Source of the DNA: Haliclona indistincta
Lineage: Eukaryota > Porifera > Demospongiae > Haplosclerida > Chalinidae
Length of the DNA stretch: 64,000 bases
Assembly: GCA_964017065.1 (NCBI GenBank)
Contig: OZ024791.1
Coordinates: 4,764,547 to 4,828,546, forward strand
Reading direction: 5' to 3'
In this document: positions 45,901 through 55,951 of the stretch, piece after piece
Layout of the letters: each line of letters opens with the position of its first letter
Position numbering within the stretch: position 1 is the first letter of the stretch
Translations under genes and position numbers: made by a program
The notes under the pieces: generated by a model
The model's database searches: none
The model's input: the letters and a program-made list of their open reading frames with translations, nothing else
What the model was told of the DNA's origin: nothing

Positions 45901-48641
45901 TACCTGCTCCAAATGTGGAGCTACTTGATCCCGCTATAGCACGTCTGTACGCCACCTCTCAACGTGCTCAGGTAGGTCATTCACCATTATCTCCCCGCCA
46001 TACTGATTGTTGATCATAGGAAGCATTTCCCAGCTATCCCGAGCTGCTAAGAATGGCAGTTTCTCTGGGCCGTGGTGTACTAGAACCCTTACACGAGGTG
46101 ACATCATTGTTCTTGTCACATGACCAAGAGATCCTTGCCTACAAGATGCACCCACTACAGGTATGTGAATAATTTTGTACTGCAATATCAAAAAGTTTGG
46201 TATGCAAATTTCTGTTTATGTCATCACTGTACAATAGGATCTCGTCTCACGTGATCTACTGAAGTCAGCGTTGGAGCGCGAGTTGGTGACAAAGGTCAAT
46301 GATGTAGGAGTCGATATAGATCATTGTCTGGAGCACAAGCATTGTGAGGGGTTGGTGACCTTTGTGTGTGGACTAGGGCCTCGTAAGGCGAATGCCTTGC
46401 TTAAGGTGCTTTTCACACTCATATCACAAACTGTACCGTGTGTTTTGTACTATAGACGCTACGTCAGGAGAACTTCCAGTTACAGAACCGTTCACTGCTA
46501 GTGACTCAATGTCATATTGGTCCAGTGGTGTTTCTGAACTGTGCCGGGTTCATCAAGATCAACACTAGCGTATTTGCTAATAGGTACTTGTTTTAGTACA
46601 CATTGCCTGGTGGTAACATGAGTGGTCTCCTCTCAGTAACTCATCGTATACTGAGGTACTGGACAGTACCAGGATACATCCTGAGACGTACGAGTGGGCT
46701 CGCAAGATGGCTGTGGATGCTCTGGAGATTGAGGAGGTATGACTAGACAATGGAACAATGGCTATAAGACTCTTTCTCCTTCCCATAGACAGGAGATGAG
46801 TCCAATCCAAGCTCAGCAGTGGATGAGGTGTTAGAAACACCCGACAAGCTCAAGGACCTTGATCTAGATGCCTTTGCAGAAGAACTGGAGAGACAGGTAA
46901 TTGATATATACTGTATTAAGGAGCCTAAAAGATTTTCATTCACAGGACTATGGTAACAAAAGAACAACACTTTACGAGATACGAGATGAGCTGTTTGCGC
47001 CATATCATGACAAGCGACCACAGTTTTCCTCAATGTCATTAGAGGACAAGTTCACTCTGCTCACAGGCGAGACTCCGGACAGCTTGTATGAGGGCAAACT
47101 GATCACATGCACTGTGGCTGGGATTGTGCGCCGTAAGCCAAATAGAGACGTGCTGGATCGAGCTAACCCAAACAAGAACCAGATGACTGGATACTGGCAG
47201 TGTCCATTTTGTCTCAGAGCTGATTTCTCTGATCTTAGCTTGGTGAGTAAGCGATGGTGGATGGTAGGTTTACTTGATTCTTCCTCTACTAGGTGTGGGG
47301 GCATATTGATGATGGCAGCTGTCCCGGTCAAGGTGTTGGTGTACGGACTAGACTAGAGAATGGGCTCAGTGGCTTCATACTGACTAGAAACCTTAGTGAC
47401 AAGGTGGTCAATACTCCTGAGGAGAGAGTGAAGGTTGTGTACTTGTACAACATCTGAAGTCCATAGCATAATGTGCTCTGTATGTAGGTTGGGATGACAA
47501 TTCATTGTCGTATCATAAAGGTTAATCTTGATAAGTTCTCAGTTGATCTCACATGTCGATCATCTGACCTTGCAGATCAAGGTGGCAAGTTTAGGTATGT
47601 TTCAACTATGTATTTGTACTTGCATATTGTGTGGTTGTTTTCCTAATCCAGTCAGTCCAGGGACATGTACTATGATCAACCATTAGCAGACTCGGACAGA
47701 AAGAAGGAGGAGACCTTGCAGCAGCAACCGAAGCATCGTTAGTACCATCAGTAGTAGTGTTCATGTAATGTGGTCCTATTCAGGATATACAAAGCGTGTG
47801 ATAGTTCATCCATCATTTATGAATGTGCCATTTGCTGAGGCTGAAAGGAGTTTAAGTTGTATGGATCCAGGAGAGGCTATCTTTAGACCAAGCAGCTTGG
47901 TGAGAGTCATTATATCCTTACAGCTATGGTGTGTTATGGGTTCTGTAGGGTTCTGATCACCTGACAGTATCATGGAAGGTGGCAGATGAAATTCACCAAC
48001 ATGTCGACATCAAGGAAGAGGACAAGCCTAACTCGTTCAGTCTGGGTCGCTCTCTCAGAATTGGAGAGGAAGTTTTTGAAGACTTTGATGAGATCCTAGC
48101 TCGATTCATTCAACCAATGGCGGCTAATGCTCGTGACATACTCACTAACAAGTGCTATCGGCATGCTAGTGGAGGGGATCGCAGAACATTGGAACAACTG
48201 TTAGCTGAGGAAAAGGCCAAGAATCCGAAACGTATTCCATACTACTTCAGTGCATCCAAACAGTATCCAGGGCGGTTTGTGCTGGCTTACCAGCCTTCTA
48301 ACAGTCCTAAACTAGAACTATTCACTGTGGTTCCTGAAGGATTCCGCTATCGTAGCCGTGTGCATCCAACTGTTGATCGACTGATTAAATGGTTCAAGGA
48401 ACATTATCGTGAGCCTATCAGAGTGGCTCGTCCTCCTCCACCCATGATGGTCACACCTTCAGTACATGGCACACCCGGTCATCATCACCATAACTTACCA
48501 GGACAAACACCATATACTCCTAGCCAGTGGCAGACTGCTACACCACCAGCCTATGCTACTAGGATACCATATGGGTACACGCCCACTACTCATACACCTC
48601 GTGGTTGGGCAAGCTACTCAACACCTGTAATGGATGATTGA
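41592..48641 (+). CDS. SUPT6H: SPT6 transcription elongation factor / histone chaperone
   Basis: Many short-intron exons from ATG 41,592 ([18 protein letters not shown]) to stop 48,641. Order of recognisable parts: acidic N-terminus (to about 42,700), core N-terminal region (43,160-43,680), '[12 protein letters not shown]' / '[20 protein letters not shown]' (44,410-44,550), YqgF-like fold (about 45,380-45,970), helix-hairpin-helix '[13 protein letters not shown]' (46,360), '[11 protein letters not shown]', '[15 protein letters not shown]', S1 domain (47,090-47,590), and tandem SH2 (47,790-48,420; 'EAIFRPSS', 'HLTVSWKV'). The tail after the SH2 pair is short and Thr/Pro-rich. SPT6 travels with RNA polymerase II, re-deposits nucleosomes and binds the phosphorylated Rpb1 linker. 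Introns contain (CA)n, (GT)n and a MITE. Confidence 0.93.
41881..41931. repeat. (CA)n in SPT6 intron
   Basis: About 25 CA units lie a few bases before an intron's 3' splice site. This explains Cys/Val ORFs on the minus strand. Confidence 0.95.
42915..42994. repeat. (GT)n in SPT6 intron
   Basis: About 40 GT units, with one interruption, directly after the donor at 42,910. Confidence 0.95.
43740..44000. mobile_element. MITE-like repeat in SPT6 intron
   Basis: Shares GTAAAGCGTCACCTT.CAGTCACTAATGTG and neighbouring blocks with 49,688-50,030, and ends in an inverted relative (CGGTCTACGGTTTATGC). It enlarges one SPT6 intron to more than 400 bp. Short flanking segments are also duplicated within the gene's introns: 43,008-43,075 resembles 44,029-44,100. 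Confidence 0.55.
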
Positions 48642-48653
48642 TTTTCACATATC

Positions 48654-49250
48654 TTATTTGTCAGTTTGTTTGCTCAGAATATAACTAACCCATCCAAATA
48701 CTAACATTAATGTACTACCTAACATTATTTGGTTACGTAGGTCGTTTAATGACATTTCCTGAGACTTCTCGTATTCAGCTGTTGTTGTTGTTGCTGCTCT
48801 TCTTCTCTGTTCCCTCTTCAGTGCTTCTCCATAGTGTGCTTTATAGAACTCATCAAAGTCGTAGATCTTTTTCTTTCCCCCAGTGCTCATCCCAGTGGAT
48901 GGTTGATGGCTTGCCTGCTGGTGACCATGAGGTGGAGGAGTGAAATCACGCAATAGGCCTTTGTCATAACGTCTCCTCTGCTCGTACTGACTCAGAATGG
49001 AATACGCCTCGGTAATCTCTCGGAAGTGTTCATTGGCTTTTACACTATCTTTGTTCTTGTCAGGATGATAGCGTATAGACAGCTTGTAGAATGACTGCTT
49101 GATCTCTGCCTGTGTTGCTGTAGGTGGCACGTTAAGAACGGCGTAAAGGTTCTTTTTACGTTGTGAAGATAGACAGCGCCGCCATAGCAGGGGTACCAGT
49201 CTGTTAGCACTGGTCGTGCGGATGGACCTACTCGAGGACCTACTCAGCAT
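48654..49250 (-). CDS. DNAJC30: DNAJC30-like mitochondrial J-domain protein
   Basis: Single exon, 198 residues. A basic, Ser/Arg-rich N-terminus (MLSRSSSRSIRTTSANRL) is consistent with mitochondrial import. The J domain spans about residues 35-97 with the HPD motif in 'IRYHPDKNKD'. The linker holds 'YDFDEFYKAHYGEALKREQRRR', which closely matches the DNAJC30 signature FxFDxFYxAHYGExLxRERR as I recall it. A single C-terminal membrane segment ('IMLGSTLMLVFGWVSYIL') follows. DNAJC30 acts in complex I turnover and ATP-synthase coupling in mammals. It is convergent with SPT6, with stops 12 bp apart. Confidence 0.85.
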   Translation of the reverse strand: MLSRSSSRSIRTTSANRLVPLLWRRCLSSQRKKNLYAVLNVPPTATQAEIKQSFYKLSIRYHPDKNKDSVKANEHFREITEAYSILSQYEQRRRYDKGLLRDFTPPPHGHQQASHQPSTGMSTGGKKKIYDFDEFYKAHYGEALKREQRRRAATTTTAEYEKSQEMSLNDLRNQIMLGSTLMLVFGWVSYILSKQTDK

Positions 49251-50249
49251 CCTGCGGCCATTTTGGTGTACGTGTGCTGATGCAAGGTGGGCGTGGCCGC
49301 CATTTCCATATCTCGATTTCGCTCGATTTGTTATCGAGGGCTCAAGACTGAGAAGCTCAGAGCAGACGATCAGGAGCAGGATCAGAGCAGACGATCAGGA
49401 TCTACTGTCACTATTACCGCACACTGGCACTGACGTGCTGTGCAACGAGCTATCCGACCGGTAAGTAAGTAGGGGAGTGGCTGCATGCTGATTCAAGCAC
49501 ATGAATGTAGCATCTGGTAATCTAGATCTACACTAAGTGTGTTGATGATTGACATTGGGTAGCCAGCCTCCTCACTAGACCAGAGATATACCTGTGGTTG
49601 CATGTACAAGTATGAACATGATGGGGGGTTGTCATTATGCATTAGCCAAAAGTCTAATTTTATTACTTCTTGCAAGGAAGATTTGAGTGTAAAGCGTCAC
49701 CTTTCAGTCACTAATGTGTAAAGTCACTGGTATTTATTCACACAATGGAGTATGATGAAATGATGAAAGACTTAATGAGATTTTAATGCATTAGTACTCC
49801 ACGCTCTACGGTCTACGGTTTACGCTTTACCCTTGCAAGAAGTAATAAATCGCTGTAATACAGCGGTTTTCCTGCTTCTAAAGCATAGACCGTAAAGCGT
49901 CACCTCATGCACTAATGTGTGAAGGCATTGTTATCTTATTCGCATGATGGAGGATTATCAAAGACTTCACACATTAGTGCATAAGGTGACGCTCTACGGT
50001 CTATGCTTGACTATTGCAAGAAGTAGGAAAACTGCTGTAGAAACCAACAAGCTGCCATTAATTGCAGTGTTATCAGTCTGTCATCACATGATTTGATAAT
50101 GTACAAATAGTGGCTGTGTTACAATAAACAGTAGCCATAGTGATGATAATGCTGCTCTCTCTCTCTATCTACAGATGTTTCAACTAATGGAAGCATTATT
50201 ATAATCTCTGACATTATTTCATATTGGCTGTTTTTTCAGTGAGCTTGGC
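49251..50249 (+). other. probable 5' leader of transporter 1 plus repeats
   Basis: A consensus donor (CCGGTAAGTAAG at 49,459) and an acceptor (TTTTTTCAG just before 50,241) suggest a non-coding first exon, spliced to the exon that holds the transporter ATG. Within the intron, 49,688-50,030 carries two inverted MITE-like units (GTAAAGCGTCACC...GGTGACGC) related to the SPT6 intron repeat. No ORF looks real. Confidence 0.45.
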
Positions 50250-51845
50250 ATGGTGTCTTACAAATCACTTTGTGTTTACTGGAGATGGCCCAAAAGACTT
50301 CAGGCTTACCAGGTACTGACTGTGCTATTGGGAGCATTCTTGGTCCATTTCACGCTTGGTTCAATGTACACAGTTGGTAACATGGTACCTTATGTTGTCT
50401 CCTACATACGGAATCATTCTTCGCCGACAGACCTGAACAGTAGTCTGGCTCCATTTATCATAGCGTGTCAGTCTGTTGGTCAAGCACTCACAATGATAAT
50501 TGGTGGCTATCTAGAAACCAAGATTGGTCCACGGCTGTCAACTCTAGCTGGAGGGTGGATAATGAGTGCTGGTGTACTGTTGACTTGTTTCAGCATCAGG
50601 ATTCACTTTGCGTGTGTCCTATTGACCTATGGTCTGATGGTTGGTGTTGGTACTGGTATAGCATACATTGCTCCTATAGCGTGTGTTATGCGCTGGATGC
50701 CCAAGTGGAAGGCTCTTGGCACAGGTATTGTAGTATCTGGGTTTGGACTGAGCGCCATCGTCTTCACTGCTGTGCAAACAGCATATATCAACCCAGGCAA
50801 CATCAGAACTATGGTTCCTGGCTACTTCACTGATCAGCAACTGTTGGAACGCGTTCCTTATGTTTTTCTGATTCTTGGTACCACATATGCTGTGGTACAG
50901 TTCATTGGATGTATTTTCTTAGTCAACCCATTACCTCCTGATGAAATGGCTGACTTTCTCTCTCGAAATGTGTTCTCTAATGATGATAATTTGAGTCTCA
51001 GTGGGCAAGCTGTCCCTGCACCATTGTCTCGTAAAAACTCTAATGAAAGCACACATTTTTTTGGGTCTCGTTCTTCCAGTGTAGCGTCTGATGTGGAATC
51101 TCCTCTTGTAAGCAGCATCAACAACTCCAAGAAATCAAAAGTGTCACGATCCTGGAGTAGGAACATTGTCTATAATATCAAACCACATATCATGCTCTGC
51201 AAGATCAATTTCTACTTGCTATGGCTCATGTTTATGCTAGGCAATATATCCGTTGCCTTCATTTCTTCACTCTACAAGCAATTTGGTATTGATCAGAAAA
51301 TCGACGATCATTTTCTTGCCGCTGTTGGCTCTGTGAGTGCCATCTTCAATCTCTTAGGCCGTATCTTGTGGGGTGTGTTAGCCGATGTGATTCCTTATAA
51401 AGTATCCCTGGTTCTACAGGTTGGTATAATGACCATCCTGCTACTCACCTGGTACACCACCAGTGTCGCTGGTCAATGGTTCTTCATTTTCTGGGTCTGT
51501 GGACTGTTCTTTTGCATCGGAGGAACATTCTCTATATTTCCGGCAGCAGTTGCTAAGGGATTTGGTCAACTGTATATTGGGATGAACTATGGGCTGTTGT
51601 TTACATCACAAGGCATTGGAGCCATTCTCACAGCGTTTTTGTCCACTAGTTTGTTTGCAATACTTCATAACAGCAGTGCTGACTATTGGTGGATCATGTT
51701 GTTTATATTAGCTGGACTGAGCTTCATTGAACTGCTCATCGCTCTCTGCTTCCGACACAAGAGCTATATCTTACTGGAAAAACCTGATACTCTGCATTCT
51801 GCTGCTGCTGCTCGCAGTGAGAGCAATATTAAATTCCCAGACTAA
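50250..51845 (+). CDS. MFS transporter 1 (OFA / monocarboxylate-type)
   Basis: Intronless coding region, 531 residues, with about 12 predicted membrane spans split by a long hydrophilic loop (residues about 230-310, Ser-rich). The start 'MVSYKSLCVYWRWPKR' is shared by all three neighbours. MFS-type 'GGYLETKIGPR' after span 2 and 'GRILWGVLADVIPYK' in the second half correspond to the repeated loop motif. 'GLMVGVGTGIAYIAPI' and 'RWMPKWKALGTGIVVSGFGL' are typical of the oxalate:formate-antiporter-like branch. The substrate is unknown; small organic anions are the usual guess. It is the first of a local cluster of three. Confidence 0.85.
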   Translation: MVSYKSLCVYWRWPKRLQAYQVLTVLLGAFLVHFTLGSMYTVGNMVPYVVSYIRNHSSPTDLNSSLAPFIIACQSVGQALTMIIGGYLETKIGPRLSTLAGGWIMSAGVLLTCFSIRIHFACVLLTYGLMVGVGTGIAYIAPIACVMRWMPKWKALGTGIVVSGFGLSAIVFTAVQTAYINPGNIRTMVPGYFTDQQLLERVPYVFLILGTTYAVVQFIGCIFLVNPLPPDEMADFLSRNVFSNDDNLSLSGQAVPAPLSRKNSNESTHFFGSRSSSVASDVESPLVSSINNSKKSKVSRSWSRNIVYNIKPHIMLCKINFYLLWLMFMLGNISVAFISSLYKQFGIDQKIDDHFLAAVGSVSAIFNLLGRILWGVLADVIPYKVSLVLQVGIMTILLLTWYTTSVAGQWFFIFWVCGLFFCIGGTFSIFPAAVAKGFGQLYIGMNYGLLFTSQGIGAILTAFLSTSLFAILHNSSADYWWIMLFILAGLSFIELLIALCFRHKSYILLEKPDTLHSAAAARSESNIKFPD

Positions 51846-52042
51846 CAGTCTGTACACACATAAAATGAATTTATTTGTATCTCTTGCATTTTGTATTCTA
51901 TGATTACAATTATTTTATTACTTATGGTTGGTCACATGTGCAACATGTTAGCATGCTATAGGGCTATGAATACATTTCAGTATTGTTTGCTGATGAGCTA
52001 GTTTACGCTAGCTAGCTAGCTTGGTCAGTGCTATCAGTGAGC

Positions 52043-53470
52043 ATGCCCTCTTATCAGTCTGTCTGTGTCTACTGGAAATGGCCTAAAAGAATTGCAAGAT
52101 ATCAAGTTTGGGTTGTGTTGTTCTCTGCATTTCTGATTCATTTCTCTCTTGGAATATCCTATGTGTTCAGCAACATGGTGCCCTATGTTATATCATATAT
52201 TCGTGTGTACTCTAGCCCTAGTGACATCCAGATTGTTGATGCTACATACATCACTGCAGCTCATATATCAGGACATGCAGTCACTGTTAGCTTTGGTGGG
52301 TTAATAGAGAAGAAACTTGGACCACGGTTAGCTGCAATCATTGGAATATTGCTGGTAGATCTTGGTATCCTTCTGTCATATTGGACAGTGCAGAAGTCTT
52401 TCTGGCTCTTCTTGGTTACTTATGGACTATTGGCTGGAATAGGAGGTGGTTTAGCATATATTGCTCCTATCACATGTGTCATGAAGTGGGTGCCCAAATG
52501 GAGAGGCCTGGCCACTGGAGTGATAGTAGGTGGATTTGGTCTGAGCACTGTAATGTTTGATGTTGTGCAGACTGGTTTCATCAATCCACTCAACTTAAAA
52601 CCGAATTTTATTCCTGAACCTGATGAAAAATACTTCACACAGCCTGAACTCTTGACTAAAGTGCCACAGATTTTCTTGATTCAGCTCAGCGTTGCTGTGG
52701 TGCTACAGATTATTGGATGTACATTCATTGTCAACCCGACTTCAGTTGATCCCTCGCCACAAGTGACCCATGAGCAATCAGAATTCTACAAATATGGACT
52801 ACAATCTAACAAAGTAGTCATTAAAACTATCGAGTCCTCAGCAGATCAGAGTCATGACGTCACACCATTGCAAGCACTGACCAAAAAGAACTTATACATG
52901 ATTTGGAGTATGTTCTTTTGTTCAGGCATAACTTCTTCATTTGTTGTGACTTTATACAAGGCATTTGGCTTGGATCTGGTAGTGAGTGACGATCATTTTC
53001 TCACAGAACTTGGTATAACTGCTTCTGTGATGGGGTTTGTTGGTAGAATATTGTGGGGTCTATATGGTGACATAACATCATACAAAACAGCTATAGTCTG
53101 CCAGTCTGCTATAAGTACTATCATACTATTAACGCTGTATACTACCACTGTGGCTGGTAAATGGATGTACTTCGTATGGATCTGCACCTACTACTACACT
53201 TTTGGTGGAAACTACAGTCTCTTTCCAAGCGCAGTAGCCAAGAGCTTTGGTCAGACTCACATGGGCATCATATATGGATTTGTATTCACTTCACATGCAG
53301 TTAGCAGCATTATAGCCGCTTTTGTAACCTCCGAACTGATAGAGGTCATCGGTTGGGACGGAATACTATTTGTACTGTCTGCTCTCAGTGGGTTAGAGTT
53401 TTGTCTAGTTCTCTACTACCAACACATCACCTACACCAGCAACACAATATTGACACAACAAAAAATTTAG
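52043..53470 (+). CDS. MFS transporter 2 (OFA / monocarboxylate-type)
   Basis: Intronless, about 475 residues. I place the start at 52,043 ('MPSYQSVCVYWKWPKR') instead of five codons upstream, because it aligns with the other two copies and because CAG-TGAGC before it resembles the splice acceptor used in copy 1. It has twelve spans with 'GGLIEKKLGPR', 'YGLLAGIGGGLAYIAPI', 'KWVPKWRGLATGVIVGGFGL' and 'GRILWGLYGDITSYK'. It lacks the long Ser-rich central loop of copy 1 and is the most diverged of the three. Confidence 0.83.
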   Translation: MPSYQSVCVYWKWPKRIARYQVWVVLFSAFLIHFSLGISYVFSNMVPYVISYIRVYSSPSDIQIVDATYITAAHISGHAVTVSFGGLIEKKLGPRLAAIIGILLVDLGILLSYWTVQKSFWLFLVTYGLLAGIGGGLAYIAPITCVMKWVPKWRGLATGVIVGGFGLSTVMFDVVQTGFINPLNLKPNFIPEPDEKYFTQPELLTKVPQIFLIQLSVAVVLQIIGCTFIVNPTSVDPSPQVTHEQSEFYKYGLQSNKVVIKTIESSADQSHDVTPLQALTKKNLYMIWSMFFCSGITSSFVVTLYKAFGLDLVVSDDHFLTELGITASVMGFVGRILWGLYGDITSYKTAIVCQSAISTIILLTLYTTTVAGKWMYFVWICTYYYTFGGNYSLFPSAVAKSFGQTHMGIIYGFVFTSHAVSSIIAAFVTSELIEVIGWDGILFVLSALSGLEFCLVLYYQHITYTSNTILTQQKI

Positions 53471-53555
53471 TAATCAGCTCATAAATTATTATATAATACA
53501 TGTATCAATCGTGAAAGACATTTTACAAAATAATAATAATGAATATTGATACGAA

Positions 53556-54959
53556 TTACATGTAGCTGGTATGACGATAACAAAGTGTGATGAAGAATCC
53601 CATACAGCTCAAGCCAGAGAGAATGAAGAACATCCCCCACCAGTTGATGAGTGTTGTCAGTTGAGAAGCTATCAAAGCTGCTATAATGCTACCCGTGATC
53701 TGTGAGGTGAACAGTAGCCCATAGTTCAAACCAAGATAAGCAGGTCCAAAGCTACGCACAGTAGCAGCAGGAAACAAAGAGTAAATCCCTCCCACACAGA
53801 AGAACAGACCGGAAATCCACAACATAAACATCCACTTACCCCCGAGGACAGTGAGGTATAGAGTCAGTAATAGACATGTCATCAATGCGGTCTGACAGGC
53901 AAGAGCAAACTTGTACGCCACAGTGTCGGCCAGTAGTCCCCATAATAGTCGGCCTAAGAAGTTAAATACTGAACTGACAGATCCAACAGCAGATAAGAAA
54001 TGGTCATCTCCAAACTCTTCCAAACCGAACTGTTTATAGAGCGAGCTTATGAAACTGACTGCTATTCCTCCTAAGAAGAACATTGCCCACAGTAAGTAAA
54101 AGTTGAGCGTGCGCAGCACAACCTGCGGTTTAACACCATCAGGACGAGTATCCTCTTCTTTACTAGATTGAGAGACAACAGTACTATCGCTGTGCAGAGA
54201 CGAGATATCATCACTAGGCAGCTTAGTGTAGCCAATATCAGGAGGAGGAGGTGGATCCACGAGGAACACACAGCCAATCAATTGCAGCACAGCAAATATC
54301 CCGCCCAGTAATAGGAAGGTGTAAGGAACTCGCTCTAGCAGATCATTTTGAGTGAAATATTTTTCTTTAGGGCTTTCAGGGTAGGGAGCAAAGTTGGGTG
54401 AAAAATTCTTTGGATTAATAAATTCCGTCTGAACAAAATTGAACAACATAGCGCTTAGTCCAAATCCAGCCACCACAATACCAGCACCAACTCCTTTCCA
54501 CTTGGGCATCCACTTCATAGCACACGTTATGGGGCCTATGTAGGCAATGCCCACACCAAAACCAAACATTAGACCATACGTTACCAGAACAAGCCAGAAC
54601 GAAACCTGGATGGTGAAGAAGGTTAGCAGTACTCCTGCACTCATCAACCAGCCTCCTATTAGAGTAGACAATCGAGGTCCTATCTTCTTCTCTAGCAGAC
54701 CACCTAGAATCATTAGAGCTCCCTGTCCACCGGCCTGACAGGCCAGCACAAATGGTGCTTGATCACTGCGGATGTCTGAAGGCTGTGACTGGTTACGAAT
54801 GTACGCTATGATGTAGGGGACCATATTTCCATATGTATAAAGTGAACCAAGTGTCAGGTGAACTAGGAAGCCTCCAAACAGCACACTGAATAGCTGGAAT
54901 AAGCGGCGTAGGAACCCATGCCGCCTCCAGTACTCACATAATGACTTGTAGGAAACCAT
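53556..54959 (-). CDS. MFS transporter 3 (OFA / monocarboxylate-type)
   Basis: Intronless, 467 residues, on the opposite strand and convergent with transporter 2 (stops 86 bp apart). 'MVSYKSLCEYWRRHG', 'GGLLEKKIGPR', 'YGLMFGFGVGIAYIGPI', 'KWMPKWKGVGAGIVVAGFGL' and 'GRLLWGLLADTVAYK' place it closest to transporter 1. A CAG just upstream of the ATG again suggests a spliced leader exon. The gap 54,960-55,226 holds the promoter region shared with the next plus-strand gene. Confidence 0.85.
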   Translation of the reverse strand: MVSYKSLCEYWRRHGFLRRLFQLFSVLFGGFLVHLTLGSLYTYGNMVPYIIAYIRNQSQPSDIRSDQAPFVLACQAGGQGALMILGGLLEKKIGPRLSTLIGGWLMSAGVLLTFFTIQVSFWLVLVTYGLMFGFGVGIAYIGPITCAMKWMPKWKGVGAGIVVAGFGLSAMLFNFVQTEFINPKNFSPNFAPYPESPKEKYFTQNDLLERVPYTFLLLGGIFAVLQLIGCVFLVDPPPPPDIGYTKLPSDDISSLHSDSTVVSQSSKEEDTRPDGVKPQVVLRTLNFYLLWAMFFLGGIAVSFISSLYKQFGLEEFGDDHFLSAVGSVSSVFNFLGRLLWGLLADTVAYKFALACQTALMTCLLLTLYLTVLGGKWMFMLWISGLFFCVGGIYSLFPAATVRSFGPAYLGLNYGLLFTSQITGSIIAALIASQLTTLINWWGMFFILSGLSCMGFFITLCYRHTSYM

Positions 54960-55226
54960 GATGCGATGTCTACCTGTCAGTAAAGTAACAGTTGAGTATT
55001 ATAATAATTAGCGCTAGTTATATCAATATGAAATTAATTACTTATAGTAAACGCAAATAACATAGCATCTATGCTAATTCCGATAAGAGTATAATGTCAA
55101 TAACTACTTACAACTGAACACGAGCCAGTTCGCCTGCTTCCTAGATCCTATTTGCTGACAGGAATTAAGCCACGCCTTTTATTATAATAACGTGTCTTAT
55201 AGTATTCTAATAAGCGCCCAGTTAGG

Positions 55227-55846
55227 ATGGCTGAGCATAAGGGCAACAACTGTGACCAGCCAAGAACAGCTCCACATGCAGTAAGTATATGATAGTAGTA
55301 GTAATCTTATTATACTATACTACAGAAACTGGAGTTCATGGCTGCTGTTCATCTTGTACCACCTGCTGTGCTTGAAGGTAGATTGTAAACTTAGCTGATT
55401 GTGATTTTGTGGTGGTGTTAAATAGAGATACATCGCAGACAAGTGCTGTGTCGAGCTGAACTTGGTAACTGGTGGGAGCGACAGCACAGTCAGGTGCATA
55501 CATTGGTAACTACATTCGCCAGCTCTCTTGGTCTTGTTTTAGGATTTCTGTTTAGTGGATAGAGATACTTACACTGTAGTAAACAACACAGGTGGGCGTG
55601 GTCACTATAGTAGCTCTACTCTCAGTCTCTTTTATGATAGATAATGGAAATGGAGCCTTGCAGCAAGAAAACACTTTCAGTAATAGCAGTAAGTAATAAA
55701 AATTACCTATAACTAATGACTGTTCTTATTGGTAACGTACATACACAGTTTTAACCATGACAACAGACGGCACAGTAAGTATCAGATCGTTATGATTGGT
55801 GCATTCATCCATCATGATACAGGTGCTCCAGGAGAAGAAACACTGA
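55227..55846 (+). CDS. small seven-exon gene, product not recognised
   Basis: Exons 55,227-55,280; 55,326-55,377; 55,426-55,493; 55,543-55,591; 55,641-55,688; 55,749-55,774; 55,823-55,846. Every junction is GT-AG with matching phase, giving 106 residues, which is hard to obtain by chance. The peptide starts MAEHKGNNCDQPRT, has a helical middle ('LVPPAVLEEIHRRQVLCRAELGNWW') and a polar, Asn/Thr-rich end. No signal peptide or membrane span. I do not recognise the family. It ends about 105 bp before the NUP50 start on the same strand. Confidence 0.6.
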
Positions 55847-55951
55847 CGCCGCCATCAAGTGCAAGACCGTTTACCACCAGTTATGTTTTATGTGTTCTGT
55901 GCAATGTTTATGTATCTCATTAATAATCATCGATTTACAATACGAAGCAGC

